This document shows positions 1 to 8,833 of a stretch of 64,000 nucleotides of DNA, piece after piece (positions within the stretch are counted from its first letter, which is position 1; every line of letters begins with the position of its first letter). The position numbers and the translations under genes were made by a program. The DNA comes from Xanthomonas vesicatoria ATCC 35937. GTDB taxonomy: Bacteria; Pseudomonadota; Gammaproteobacteria; Xanthomonadales; Xanthomonadaceae. The notes beneath the pieces are model-generated. The model was not told the origin of the DNA. It did not search any database and saw only the letters and a program-made list of their open reading frames with translations. The stretch spans positions 1,488,001 through 1,552,000 of the forward strand of contig NZ_CP018725.1 in NCBI RefSeq assembly GCF_001908725.1, read 5' to 3'.

Positions 1-67
1 CAAGCAGGCCGCTCGCTAGGCTAACGTCAGTGCAGTGCTTCGCTGCAACGACTTTCAGGAGCTTCTC

Positions 68-178
68 ATGGGCGATAACTCGTTTCTGTCACCGGCATTC
101 GCCATCTTGGTCATCGGGATCATCGCCGTGGTGTTCTGGCTGGTGACACGCGCCAAGAAAAAGCGCAACAAGAAGTAA
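68..178 (+). CDS. 36-residue single-pass membrane micropeptide, hypothetical
   Basis: I do not recognise a family. An ATG at 68 opens a 36-codon frame ending in TAA at 176-178, preceded by a good AGGAG ribosome binding site at 57-61 with a 6-base spacer. The protein has a short polar N-terminus (MGDNSFLSP), one strongly hydrophobic helix at about residues 10-27 (AFAILVIGIIAVVFWLV), and a very basic tail (TRAKKKRNKK). This is the layout of an N-out, C-in small membrane protein with a positive-inside anchor. It is below the size that gene callers usually accept. The ribosome binding site plus helix make a real gene likely; the function is unknown. Confidence 0.6.
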   Translation: MGDNSFLSPAFAILVIGIIAVVFWLVTRAKKKRNKK

Positions 179-439
179 GCGAACCGGGCAACCGCCAAGC
201 ACGTGAAATGCGTCACGCGCGCCTGCTTGCGGCGCAGCCGGTCAGGCCTCGGTCGATTTGCGTCGGCCCTTGCCTGATACAAGATTCATGATTTCAAGTT
301 GCGACATGGCAGAGCTTCGGAACGAGCATCCAGCCTGGAAGCACCCTCGCGTTTCCAAGCGCCCGACTTGGCCGATATCGCCGCTACATGCGGCAGCGCT
401 GCCAGCAAGAGCTTCGCGCTTACGCAGCGAGACGCATCC

Positions 440-1150
440 TTAGAAGCGCTCGCCCGCCGGCAGATAACGCCACTGGCCGATGGCCAGCTTGCCCAGCGAC
501 ACGCGACCCACGCGCAGCCTGCGGAGGCTGACCACGTCCAGCCCCACTTCACCGCACATGTAACGCAACTGGCCCGGCTGCACATGCTTGATTGCAAAGC
601 GCAGCCGTTCTTCGTTCTGCCAGCTGACCTTGCACGGCGGCAGACTGCGCTGCTGATACACAAGACCATGCGCCAGACGCGCCATGCCATACGGGCGCAG
701 CTCGCCGCGCACTTCTACCAGAAATTCCTGCTCGATCGAGCTGGCATCGGCTGTCAGCCTGCGCAGTACCCGGCCGTCCTGGCTCAACACCAGCAGGCCG
801 CTGGCATCGTCTTCCAGCGGCAGCGGCGCATTAAGACGCAGAAAATGCCGCTTGAGCACGCGCAACTCGGCGTTGTCCAGCTCGCTCCGGCTTGCCGGTT
901 TGGCCAGTGCCACTGCAGCGGCGGCGGTCATCCCCGCCGGCTTGTGCAACAACAAGGTTGCCGGTTCGGCCGGTTCCAGCACCGCGTCCGCTGCAAGCTC
1001 CACTTGCGCGGCGGTTGCCAGGGCCTGCGGTTCTTCGACAACCACCCCGTTCACGCTGACCCAGCCACCCTCAATGTATTGCTGCGCCTCCCCACGCGAA
1101 CAGCCGAACTGCGCGGCCACGCATTTATCGAGACGGATGGGATCGGACAT
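440..1150 (-). CDS. RsuA/RluF-family rRNA pseudouridine synthase with altered catalytic motif
   Basis: 236 residues with the RsuA/RluB/RluE/RluF-family architecture: an N-terminal S4 RNA-binding domain (about 3-50, with DKCVAAQFGCSRGEAQQYIEGG) and a synthase core containing the LLHKPAGM motif (about 67-74) and the SIEQEFLVEV strand (about 138-147). These enzymes isomerise uridine in rRNA using an invariant Asp in the motif GRLDxxTSGLL. Here the aligned segment reads PLEDDASGLL, so the catalytic Asp is replaced by Glu113 and the Arg before it is also lost. The fold assignment is firm. Whether it is still an enzyme is doubtful; it may act as an rRNA-binding paralogue. The gene converges with the micropeptide gene. 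Confidence 0.8.
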   Translation of the reverse strand: MSDPIRLDKCVAAQFGCSRGEAQQYIEGGWVSVNGVVVEEPQALATAAQVELAADAVLEPAEPATLLLHKPAGMTAAAAVALAKPASRSELDNAELRVLKRHFLRLNAPLPLEDDASGLLVLSQDGRVLRRLTADASSIEQEFLVEVRGELRPYGMARLAHGLVYQQRSLPPCKVSWQNEERLRFAIKHVQPGQLRYMCGEVGLDVVSLRRLRVGRVSLGKLAIGQWRYLPAGERF

Positions 1151-1369
1151 CAGGCAGGCTCAGCATCAGGGCACGGCAGTGTACGGGCTGGCTCGCTATG
1201 TGCGCGAGGCTAGCGCGATTGCAGGCGCGTGCGCCTACGCCGACGTGGGTTGAGCCACTTGGCGGACGAAGTGCGCCGCTTTGCTCACGCGCTCCGCGGC
1301 ACGCCTGCAATCCATGCTTCTGCCCTGCACCACAAAGTGGGAAACTCGGCACTCACACAGGAGCTCCAG

Positions 1370-1576
1370 ATGTTCATCAAGTTTGGCACCACCCGGGTCC
1401 GCCTCAACCATATCTCCGTCATCAGCGATCCATTCAACGCCGGCGAAAGCTTCGGCTCTTATTGCCATTCCGTGCGGGTCGGCCTGCTCTCCGGCGAAGA
1501 AGTGTTCGCGCGTTTCAACAGCGAGTCGGGTGCACAGCAGCTGCACGCTGACGTGCTGGCTGCGCTGGAGGGCTGA
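1370..1576 (+). CDS. 68-residue hypothetical protein
   Basis: Unrecognised small soluble protein starting MFIKFGTTRVRLNHIS. I chose the ATG at 1370 because AGGAG lies at 1359-1363 with a 6-base spacer; a longer frame opening at 1229 has no such signal and a less protein-like start. The sequence has a beta-strand-rich start, then SGEEVFARFNSESGAQQLHADVLAALEG, which resembles a short strand-then-helix fold. There is no signal peptide and no membrane helix. It stands alone, with over 200 bases on the left and 631 on the right. Composition looks like coding sequence; function is unknown. Confidence 0.6.
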   Translation: MFIKFGTTRVRLNHISVISDPFNAGESFGSYCHSVRVGLLSGEEVFARFNSESGAQQLHADVLAALEG

Positions 1577-2207
1577 TGCCGCTCCGTGGCGCTGCGCCCC
1601 CAGGCAGCTGAAGTTCTGCTCTTGCACCAGGCCGCAGCGAACGTTTTCGTACTGCTTGCTGAGTGACGTGCCCCGTGCCCTGCACCACAGGGCAAGGGCG
1701 CAACACGCATCTGGCGGCATCGCGGCAACGGTGCTGACGCTTGAGCGATTGCGTACAAGGGCAGCGCCAAGACTGGGCGACGTGCTGTCCAGCACCATGC
1801 CCCGGAATGCGCACTCCAGCACGAGAGCGTTCTGTCGGTGACACACTCGATCCAGCACGCATCAGTAGCGCGCCTGACGAGCAGGTCATGCAATCAGTGC
1901 CGATGCGGATTTCTGCACATATCGCTATACGGCATGCGTACCGCAGGCTCGATCCCCCTCTGGACGCCGCCTGCTCAATACACACGCCAAAAGCTCACCA
2001 AGCCGCACATTGCCTGCCTGAAAACCTCAAGCGGTCGGGCGCTGATGGACACCTGTCGGGGAATCTCTTCCGCGCAATGAATCCGTTTTAAATATTACAA
2101 AATGCGGAGCTTTAGCCTACGCATCTCCAGCCGCTAGCTGGGCAAGACGCTTGAGTGGACGCACCCCGCTTCCACCGGCGCTTCAGCTGTAATCACTGGA
2201 TGCGGTT
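1577..2207. other. 631-base gap without a supported gene
   Basis: Open frames here have no ribosome binding site or recognisable protein pattern. The last 130 bases before the chemotaxis receptor gene include an AT-rich patch (GTTTTAAATATTACAAAAT, about 2085-2103) that stands out in this GC-rich DNA and may hold the promoter. I could not make a convincing sigma-28 match. Confidence 0.4.
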
Positions 2208-4376
2208 ATGAACGACTATCTGCAACGCCTCAATGTCGGCCGTCGCTTGGGCATGGCTTTCGGCATCTTGATTCTATTGTCGGGCCTGCTTGTGGCGACC
2301 GGACTGATCACGATGTCCAACGCGCGTTACGAACTCGATACCATCGTCAACAGCAACATGGAGCGGATCCGGCTCTCGACGGACATGCTCGACGCCAACA
2401 CCAATGTGGCAATCGGGCTGCGCGACATCGTGATGGTGTCCGGCGATGCCGCCAACCGCCGCGCAATGCGCATGATCGAAGACAACCGCGGCCGTTACAC
2501 CCAGTCCCATGACGCATTGGCCGCCATGCCCAGCAGCAGTCTGGAAAAAACCGCCCTCAGGCTGGTCGAAGAAAAGCGCGACGTCTCGGTCAAGTTCAAC
2601 AACCAGATCCTGCAGTACGGCCTGCACGATCAGAACCAGGAAGCGCAGGCGCTGTTGCAAGGTGCTGCCGCCACTGCGATGAATGAGCAGCAGGCCGCCA
2701 TCCGCGACAACGCCGCCCTGGAGCGCCGCCTCAGCAAAGAGGCCTATGCCGTCGCGGTGGCCTCCATGCATCGCGGCAAGGTGATATTGGCAACCGGCGG
2801 AATTGCGGCGCTGGTGATCAGCACCTTGCTGGCGTGGTTGATCACGCGCAGCCTGACCAAACCATTGAGTCAGGCCACGCGCACTGCCGAAGCCATCGCC
2901 GCCGGCAATCTGCACAACGATGTGCACACCACCGCCAACGATGAAACCGGCCGTCTGCTGCAGGCCATGGACAAGATGCAGCTGCAGCTGCGCAACCTGA
3001 TTGCTGCACAAACCGACATGGCCAGGCATCACGACGCCGGCACGATCAGCTTCCGCATTGATGCCTCGGCATTTCCTGGCGACTATGGCCGCATGGCCAA
3101 TGACACCAACCTGCTGGTGGCCTCGCACGTTGCGGTACAGACCGATCTGGCACGCATCATGGGCCGCTATGCCGTGGGCGAGCTGTCTGAAGACATGCAG
3201 CCATTGCCCGGCGAAAAGGCGGTATTCAGCGACACCATGTCGCAGGTCAAGCTCAACCTGTCGGCGATGAATCACCAGATCAAGCATCTGGCGCACTCGG
3301 CTGCCAATGGCGATTTCAGCGCGCGCGGCGACGTAGAGCGCTTTCAGTTCGACTTCCGCATCATGGTCGAAAGCCTCAATCACCTGATGTCCACCGCAGA
3401 CGGCAACCTGCAGTCGTTGTCCTCGTTGCTGCAGTCCATCGCTGCCGGGAATCTCACCGCGCGCATGAGTGGCGACTTCCGCGGCGTGTTCGCGCAGATG
3501 CGTGACGATGCCAATGCCACCGCCAGTCAGTTGGCGCAGATCGTCGGCAACATTCAGCAATCGGCAGTATCGATCAACGCCGCTGCCAGCGAGATCGCGG
3601 CCGGCAATCAGGATCTGTCGCAACGTACCGAGCAACAGGCGGCCAATCTCGAAGAGACCGCAGCGTCGATGGAAGAGCTAACCTCCACCGTCAAACAGAA
3701 TGCCGAGGGTGCACGCCAGGCCAATCAACTGGCGATCGGGGCCGCGCGCGTTGCCGCGCAAGGTGGCGAGGTTGTCGGCAAGGTCGTCGAGACCATGAGC
3801 GGTATCGAAGCCTCCTCCAAGAAGATCGCCGACATCATCAGCGTCATCGATGGCATCGCGTTCCAGACCAACATCCTGGCCCTGAATGCTGCGGTGGAAG
3901 CCGCACGTGCCGGCGAGCAAGGCCGTGGCTTTGCAGTGGTCGCCTCCGAAGTGCGGACGCTCGCGCAGCGCTCATCCGGTGCGGCCAAACAGATCAAGGA
4001 TCTCATCGACGACTCAGTGCAGCGCGTGGCCGATGGTTCGGCGTTGGTGCGCAGCGCCGGCAAGACCATGGACGACGTGGTCGCAAGCGTGCAACGCGTC
4101 ACCGACATCATGGGCGAGATTTCAGCGGCATCGCAGGAGCAATCCGCCGGCATCGAACAGGTCAATCAGACCATCACCCATATGGACGAAACCACACAGC
4201 AAAATGCAGCGCTGGTGGAAGAAGCCACGGCCGCGGCGCGCTCGATGGAGGAGCAGGCTGTGCAGCTTACCGATGCGGTGGCCATTTTCAGAATCGATGC
4301 CGGCGCCGCGCAACACGCAGGTACATGCTCGGCAGCACCGGTCGCGCATCTGCTAAGCAAGATCCGCAGCGCATAG
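2208..4376 (+). CDS. Methyl-accepting chemotaxis protein
   Basis: 722 residues. It is a transmembrane chemoreceptor that controls CheA autophosphorylation through CheW. Two membrane helices (about 13-36 and 191-212) bracket a periplasmic helical sensor of about 155 residues, resembling a four-helix-bundle ligand domain. A HAMP domain follows (about 213-265), then further HAMP-like repeats (about 266-450). The C-terminal signalling bundle has the conserved hairpin tip [20 protein letters not shown] near residue 546. There is no CheR-tethering pentapeptide at the C-terminus (it ends LLSKIRSA), so methylation would depend on other receptors or on direct action. The ligand is unknown. It is a single gene, convergent with the kinase/receiver genes. 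Confidence 0.92.
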   Translation: MNDYLQRLNVGRRLGMAFGILILLSGLLVATGLITMSNARYELDTIVNSNMERIRLSTDMLDANTNVAIGLRDIVMVSGDAANRRAMRMIEDNRGRYTQSHDALAAMPSSSLEKTALRLVEEKRDVSVKFNNQILQYGLHDQNQEAQALLQGAAATAMNEQQAAIRDNAALERRLSKEAYAVAVASMHRGKVILATGGIAALVISTLLAWLITRSLTKPLSQATRTAEAIAAGNLHNDVHTTANDETGRLLQAMDKMQLQLRNLIAAQTDMARHHDAGTISFRIDASAFPGDYGRMANDTNLLVASHVAVQTDLARIMGRYAVGELSEDMQPLPGEKAVFSDTMSQVKLNLSAMNHQIKHLAHSAANGDFSARGDVERFQFDFRIMVESLNHLMSTADGNLQSLSSLLQSIAAGNLTARMSGDFRGVFAQMRDDANATASQLAQIVGNIQQSAVSINAAASEIAAGNQDLSQRTEQQAANLEETAASMEELTSTVKQNAEGARQANQLAIGAARVAAQGGEVVGKVVETMSGIEASSKKIADIISVIDGIAFQTNILALNAAVEAARAGEQGRGFAVVASEVRTLAQRSSGAAKQIKDLIDDSVQRVADGSALVRSAGKTMDDVVASVQRVTDIMGEISAASQEQSAGIEQVNQTITHMDETTQQNAALVEEATAAARSMEEQAVQLTDAVAIFRIDAGAAQHAGTCSAAPVAHLLSKIRSA

Positions 4377-4595
4377 CAGGCGCCGCCTGGGGAGTTGCGG
4401 CACCGCGGCCTAGCGCCGCCGCTCCGAACTGAAAGGACCTTGCCGATCGCAAGACGTCGGCTTGGTCATCCACAGCCTGGAAGGCTCATGCGTGCGATTC
4501 GGCGTTATCGCGAAGGGCTGCAGCGCAGATTGCTGGAATTGCTGGATTGGAATAACTGTCGCCTTCAGGCCTGGCCTGGCCTGGCGGCAGCATGG

Positions 4596-4955
4596 TCACT
4601 CGACCTTCGTTTCTCTTTCCAGCACCGACAACGCCTCTTTCAGATCTCGAAACTGGAAGGGTTTCTGTAAGCCATGCCGATGCCGGAACTTCTCTGGAAT
4701 GCCGCCTTGCGCATAACCGGTCACGAAGATATAGGGCACCCCGCGCGTATCGAGTTCTTCTGCAATCGGAAAGGACAGTACGCCACCCAGGTTGACGTCC
4801 AGCACGGCCAGATCGAGGTTTCCCTGCTGTACCACCTCAAGCGCGGTATCGACATCGCCCACTGTCGCGGCGACTTCGTATCCCAACTCCGTCAGGCAGT
4901 CTTCCAGCAGCATGGCCACCAACGACTCGTCCTCGACCAACAGCACGCGCGTCAC
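4596..4955 (-). CDS. Single-domain response regulator (CheY-like)
   Basis: 119 residues forming only a receiver domain. Visible are the acidic pair E8/D9 (LLVEDES), phospho-acceptor D53 (AVLDVNLGG), T79 (FVTGYA) and K98 with the following Pro (QKPF). There is no DNA-binding or enzymatic output domain, so it should act by protein contact or as a phosphate relay. Its GTG start overlaps the stop of the upstream ATPase-domain gene by four bases (GTGA), which suggests translational coupling. The natural partner is the adjacent HWE kinase. Confidence 0.88.
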   Translation of the reverse strand: MTRVLLVEDESLVAMLLEDCLTELGYEVAATVGDVDTALEVVQQGNLDLAVLDVNLGGVLSFPIAEELDTRGVPYIFVTGYAQGGIPEKFRHRHGLQKPFQFRDLKEALSVLERETKVE

Positions 4956-5401
4956 AGCCGCACCTCCGCCAGCTCAACCGGCAGCGGAATCGACACCCGA
5001 AACCGCACGCCTGTCGGCGCGAAAGAAAGCTCTACATCGCCTTTGAGATCGTGCTTCAAACCGCGTTCCAACATGCGCGACCCAAAACCCTTGCGTGTGG
5101 GCGGCTGCACTGCCGGGCCACCCGCCTCCTGCCAGGTCAGCTCAAGTACCTGTTGGTCGTCTCGCGTTTGGCGTTCCCAGGCAATCTGTACAGACCCTTC
5201 GGACGACGAAAGCGCACCATATTTAACGGCATTGGTGCACAGTTCGTGCAACGCCATCGACAGCGCCAATGCACGTCGCGGATCGAGCCGGCAGGATTCC
5301 CCCAGCAACGTAAAGCGCTGAGTGTCGCGCGATGCGTACAGGGCGGCCGCATCGCGGGTCAGCTCCAGAATATCTGCGCTGATCCAATTCTCACGGGTCA
5401 C
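4952..5401 (-). CDS. HWE-family histidine kinase, ATPase part (split gene)
   Basis: 149 residues that make up the C-terminal catalytic half of an HWE histidine kinase: the N-box HELCTNAVKYGAL (N57), the family signature WQEAGGP at about 90-96, and the G-box GFGSRMLERGL. The frame opens with a GTG at 5401 that overlaps the stop of the preceding PAS/dimerisation gene by four bases. The first residues (TRENW) continue directly the HWE sequence that follows SRAHD in intact family members. The two frames therefore look like one kinase interrupted by a one-base frame change, or like a two-polypeptide kinase. The receiver gene follows with an identical GTGA overlap. Confidence 0.8.
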   Translation of the reverse strand: MTRENWISADILELTRDAAALYASRDTQRFTLLGESCRLDPRRALALSMALHELCTNAVKYGALSSSEGSVQIAWERQTRDDQQVLELTWQEAGGPAVQPPTRKGFGSRMLERGLKHDLKGDVELSFAPTGVRFRVSIPLPVELAEVRL

Positions 5402-5988
5402 GTATCGTGCGCTCGCGACAGCGCGAGCAAGCGCGCATCGATCTTTTCCTGCGCATCGCCAAGGCTGTCGGCATTATTGAAGGACTGACGTGCCAGCGAC
5501 TGCACCATCACCAAGGAATTCTTGACCCGATGGTTGAGCTCGTTGATCAATAACTGCAAATGCTGTTCGTGCTGCTTGTGTTCGGTGATATCTCGCGTGG
5601 CACCGGCGATTGCCTCGACCTCGCCGTTCGGCCCGAACACCGGCGTAAAGATGTAATCGTAGATGCGCAGCCCTTTGACCGTATGCGGGAACGGCACCTC
5701 ACCGCGAATCGGCTGACGCGTGGCGATGACGCGCTCGATCTCCTCATCATGCATCGCCGCATGCCAGGGCTCGTAGCCAAGCTCCAAGCAGGTCTTGCCA
5801 CACGCTTCTTCCCAACGCATGCCCCACATCGTCAACAGCGCCTGATTGGCGTAGACGAAGCGATGCTGGATGTCGAATACGTATAGAAGGTCCGGCGTGG
5901 CCTGTAGCAAAGCCTCGTAAATCCGCGACTTTGCGGCGTCTTCCTGATACTCGGCCATTCCCGTCATGGTCCTAAGGCTGGACCGCAC
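5398..5988 (-). CDS. HWE-family histidine kinase, PAS and phospho-acceptor part (split gene)
   Basis: 196 residues: a PAS sensor domain (about 22-138, including DLLYVFDIQHRFVYANQALL and the PAC end AIAGATRDITEHKQ), then the HWE dimerisation and phospho-acceptor helix LLINELNHRVKNSLVMVQSL with His153. It ends at ALSRAHDT with a TGA at 5398-5400, exactly where intact HWE kinases run on into the ATPase domain. The start may instead be an internal Met at position 8 or 11. There is no membrane helix, so it would sense a cytoplasmic signal. It heads a three-frame unit with the ATPase half and the receiver. Confidence 0.8.
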   Translation of the reverse strand: MRSSLRTMTGMAEYQEDAAKSRIYEALLQATPDLLYVFDIQHRFVYANQALLTMWGMRWEEACGKTCLELGYEPWHAAMHDEEIERVIATRQPIRGEVPFPHTVKGLRIYDYIFTPVFGPNGEVEAIAGATRDITEHKQHEQHLQLLINELNHRVKNSLVMVQSLARQSFNNADSLGDAQEKIDARLLALSRAHDT

Positions 5989-6408
5989 AATAAAGCGACT
6001 GCCGTGAACGGGCGATCATGCCGCCATCAGCATCTGGGCTGGCCACACTGGCAACTCGTCCACCTGGCTTATTCCTGGCGAATTAGACACAGACCTCGAC
6101 GATCGCGAAAGCGACCCGGTCAACGCGTACGCCGGCGCGGCTGAGTCAGAGATCACACGCACCGACAGTGGCGCGAGACCGGCACCTTGCCTTCATCCCG
6201 CAACCCAGGTCCGCGAAATACACGGCGGATCAGCGCTTGGGCGCCCGGCAGCGGCCTCGGCCTCGGACGTGATTGCGCTCAGGCGCTGAACGCTGGAATA
6301 ACCCATTGGATTCGCAAACCTACGGTCACCTCGCCGTCTTATGCACGCCGTAGCCTCCCGCCGACAGTGACCAATCCCCTCCTTTTTATCACTCGAATCG
6401 GCCATACC
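5989..6408. other. 420-base gap without a supported gene
   Basis: This lies between divergent genes and should contain promoters for the kinase unit and the secreted protein. An open frame extends the secreted protein upstream to 6187, but its added residues are Arg/Pro-rich and lack a ribosome binding site, so I do not accept them. No repeat or RNA element is evident. Confidence 0.35.
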
Positions 6409-6720
6409 ATGCCTTCGCTCTTGCGCAAAAACTTCGTTCCCACGGCAATACTGGCGCTTGGAATCATCCTTTCCTCCAGCTTGGCCACAACTGCAGCCGC
6501 AACATCGCTGCACGTCATCTCCCGCACAGATCAGATGACATCGTTCACCCACACCGGGCCGAGCAGGACCGAGGTGTTCAATCAGCAATGGGCCGACGGT
6601 GCCGCGCAATGCCGCGACGCGTTTCCGCAAACCACCTCGGTGCAGCTGGGCCAGGTCAACACCCGCGCGATCAACGCAAAGACCTTCAAGGTCACCGGCA
6701 AGTGGATCTGCAGGGGCTGA
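6409..6720 (+). CDS. Small secreted protein, hypothetical
   Basis: 103 residues from the ATG at 6409, chosen because it places a clear Sec signal peptide at the N-terminus: MPSLLRKNFVPTAILALGII followed by a small-residue stretch and a likely cut after TTAAA. The mature part is about 70 residues and has two cysteines (one in AAQCRDAF, one at the C-terminal WICRG) that could form a disulfide in the periplasm. I do not recognise the family. It is a lone gene, and the ribosome binding site is weak. Confidence 0.6.
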   Translation: MPSLLRKNFVPTAILALGIILSSSLATTAAATSLHVISRTDQMTSFTHTGPSRTEVFNQQWADGAAQCRDAFPQTTSVQLGQVNTRAINAKTFKVTGKWICRG

Positions 6721-7053
6721 CGACCGCGGCGAGTCAGGTCGCGTAAGTGCGGGCGTAGGCGCCCGACACGCAATCGGCCTGCCCTGCTGCACACCGGCCA
6801 GACACTGTTCGCTCGGAACGCCGCAACTGCCGCACCTGTAGCGTCATGTCCAATCCGGGCACTGTGGGGGAGCAGTCCAACGCCTCACGCGCATGCGGCG
6901 CACTCAGGAGTGGCTTGCCTCAATTCAGAACGGACAGCGCCGCCAGCGCCGTGTCCAGCGATGGTAGGGAAAAAGCACGACACGTCCGCGCTGAAGTGCG
7001 GTGCGGATGCGAGATTGCGAAGCGGGATTTTTGGCTGAAAGCCTTGATATAGA
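6721..7053. other. 333-base gap without a supported gene
   Basis: This lies between the small secreted protein gene and the tRNA-Lys gene, which are convergent. A short hairpin (GGGCG/CGCCC) occurs near 6757-6772. Just beyond the tRNA 3' end, on the minus strand, is a GGCT/AGCC stem followed by AAAAAT rather than a T-run, so it is not a standard terminator. Nothing else is supportable. Confidence 0.35.
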
Positions 7054-7129
7054 TGGTGGGCCGTGATGGATTCGAACCATCGACCAAAAGATTAAAAGTC
7101 TTCTGCTCTACCGACTGAGCTAACGGCCC
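7054..7129 (-). tRNA. tRNA-Lys (anticodon TTT), CCA encoded
   Basis: The minus strand folds into a full cloverleaf. The acceptor stem GGGCCGT pairs with ACGGCCC, followed by A and an encoded CCA. The D arm has AGCTCAGTCGGTAGAGC, and the anticodon loop CTTTTAA contains TTT. The T arm contains GGTTCGAATCC. It is 76 bases including CCA. It lies 47 bases downstream of queC on the same strand and may be read through from it. Confidence 0.97.
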
Positions 7130-7176
7130 ACTGACCCGACTATGCGTCGGGGTGCGCATTCTACCCTACACAAGCG

Positions 7177-7851
7177 TCAAGACGAAATCGCGTAATGCGT
7201 GGGGTCCTGAACGCCAGCATCGGCGAAGCCGGCGGCGCGCAGCCGGCAAGCGTCGCAGTGGCCGCAGGCACGTCCATCCACATCGGCGCGATAACAGGAC
7301 ACAGTGAGGCCGAAATCCACGCCCAGGCGAACGCCCTCGCGCACGATGTCAGCCTTGCTGAGGAATTGCAGCGGTGCGTGCACGCGCAGACCGGCGCCTT
7401 CCACGCCAGCCTTGGTGGCCAGATTGGCCAGCACTTCGAAGGCGCGCACGAACTCGGGGCGGCAGTCCGGATAGCCGGAGTAGTCGACTGCATTGACGCC
7501 GCAGAACAGGTCGTTAGCCCCGACCACCTCGGCCCAGCCGAGCGCCAGCGACAGCATGATGGTGTTGCGAGCCGGCACATAGGTGACCGGGATGCCGTCG
7601 CCGCCGGCGTCCGGCACCTCGATGTCGTCGGTGAGCGCCGAGCCGCCGATGCTGCGTAGATCCACGTCGACCACCTTGTGCGCAGCGACGCCCTGGGCTG
7701 CCGCAACCCGCGCGGCCGCATCTAGCTCGGAGGTGTGACGTTGACCGTAGCGCACGCTCAGCGCGTACACGGCAAAGCCCTGCTCCTGCGCGAGCGCAAT
7801 GACGGCGGCGGAGTCCATACCTCCGGACAACAGAACGACAGCTTTTTTCAT
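7177..7851 (-). CDS. queC: 7-cyano-7-deazaguanine synthase
   Basis: 224 residues. QueC converts 7-carboxy-7-deazaguanine to preQ0 with ATP and ammonia in the queuosine tRNA pathway. It starts [14 protein letters not shown], where SGGMDS is the PP-loop ATP-binding motif. The C-terminal zinc-binding cysteines are visible in [21 protein letters not shown] took the ATG at 7849-7851 because the PP-loop is normally at the extreme N-terminus; an in-frame Met ten codons upstream is less likely. It lies 254 bases downstream of queE, in the usual Tol-Pal/queuosine neighbourhood. Confidence 0.95.
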   Translation of the reverse strand: MKKAVVLLSGGMDSAAVIALAQEQGFAVYALSVRYGQRHTSELDAAARVAAAQGVAAHKVVDVDLRSIGGSALTDDIEVPDAGGDGIPVTYVPARNTIMLSLALGWAEVVGANDLFCGVNAVDYSGYPDCRPEFVRAFEVLANLATKAGVEGAGLRVHAPLQFLSKADIVREGVRLGVDFGLTVSCYRADVDGRACGHCDACRLRAAGFADAGVQDPTHYAISS

Positions 7852-8105
7852 TTCAGACGGCATCGACAACGGAAGACGCAAAGGCTAGCAGGGTCGGCGC
7901 CTGGCCGCGACGACGAGCGGTCTGTTCGATATGTTCATCAGCCGACGCGACATGACGCAAGCACTGGAGACTGCTCGGCAGCCGAAGTCGGACTGCAGGC
8001 ACGCATTGGTCAACTGTGTGACTGGCGATGGCAAACTGCGCCTCGCAAAGTTCCAGCGCCACGCCCACGCCATCCTGCCGGCTGTGCAGAATCTGCTGAG
8101 CGCCG

Positions 8106-8819
8106 TCAGCGGCCCGGTTCGTCGTCCCAAAGAATCTTGTGCAGCTGCATCTGGAAGCGCACCGGCAGACGGTCGGACACGATCCAGTCGGCGAGCTGTC
8201 GCGGAGGCACTTCGCCTTTGCTGGGCGAAAACCACACCGTGCACCGACGCTCCAGTGCATGCGCCGCGACGATCCCGCGCGACCATTCGTAATCGGCGCG
8301 ACTGCAGATCACGAACTTGATCTGGTCGCGTGCGGTCAGCAATGCCAGGTTGTCCCAGCGGTTGCGCTGCTCTTCCCCGGAAGCGGGCGTCTTGATGTCG
8401 ACTACACGCGAGACGCGTGTATCGACCTCGGAGACATCCAATGCGCCGGAGGTTTCCAGCGACACGTCGAAGCCTGCATCGCAGAGCTTCTGCAGCAGTA
8501 CCAAGCAACGCTTTTGCGCCAGCGGTTCACCGCCGGTCACGCAGACATGTCGCACGCCATGGCTGGCGACTTCGGCCACGATTGCGTCGATGTCATGCCA
8601 CTGTCCGCCATGAAATGCGTAGGCGGTATCGCAATAATTGCAGCGCAACGGGCAGCCGGTCAGTCGCACGAACACGGTTGGCCAGCCAGCAGCTTCGGCT
8701 TCGCCCTGCAAGGACAGGAAGATTTCGGTGATCTTCAATCGCGGCAGAGGCGACTGGACGATCTCGCTGGGGACGGCGGCGGCGTTCATAGGCAAAGTAT
8801 GCGCCGTGCCGAGAGGCAC
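8106..8819 (-). CDS. queE: 7-carboxy-7-deazaguanine synthase (radical SAM)
   Basis: 237 residues from the first Met; a second Met at residue 11 (8789) is equally plausible. QueE is a radical-SAM enzyme that contracts 6-carboxytetrahydropterin to 7-carboxy-7-deazaguanine. The cluster-binding motif CxxxCxxC is at C56, C60 and C63 (TGCPLRCNYCDT), followed by the SAM-binding motif VTGGEPL. The N-terminal substrate-binding segment ITEIFLSLQGE is also present. It follows cpoB by fewer than 50 bases on the same strand, so it may be transcribed with the Tol-Pal genes. Confidence 0.95.
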   Translation of the reverse strand: MPLGTAHTLPMNAAAVPSEIVQSPLPRLKITEIFLSLQGEAEAAGWPTVFVRLTGCPLRCNYCDTAYAFHGGQWHDIDAIVAEVASHGVRHVCVTGGEPLAQKRCLVLLQKLCDAGFDVSLETSGALDVSEVDTRVSRVVDIKTPASGEEQRNRWDNLALLTARDQIKFVICSRADYEWSRGIVAAHALERRCTVWFSPSKGEVPPRQLADWIVSDRLPVRFQMQLHKILWDDEPGR

Positions 8820-8833
8820 CGACGCGGCGCGGC

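Noticed and set aside
2274..3635. 453-codon open frame antisense to the chemotaxis receptor
   Set aside because: Long antisense frames are expected in GC-rich genes; the plus strand encodes an unmistakable receptor and this frame has no family motif.
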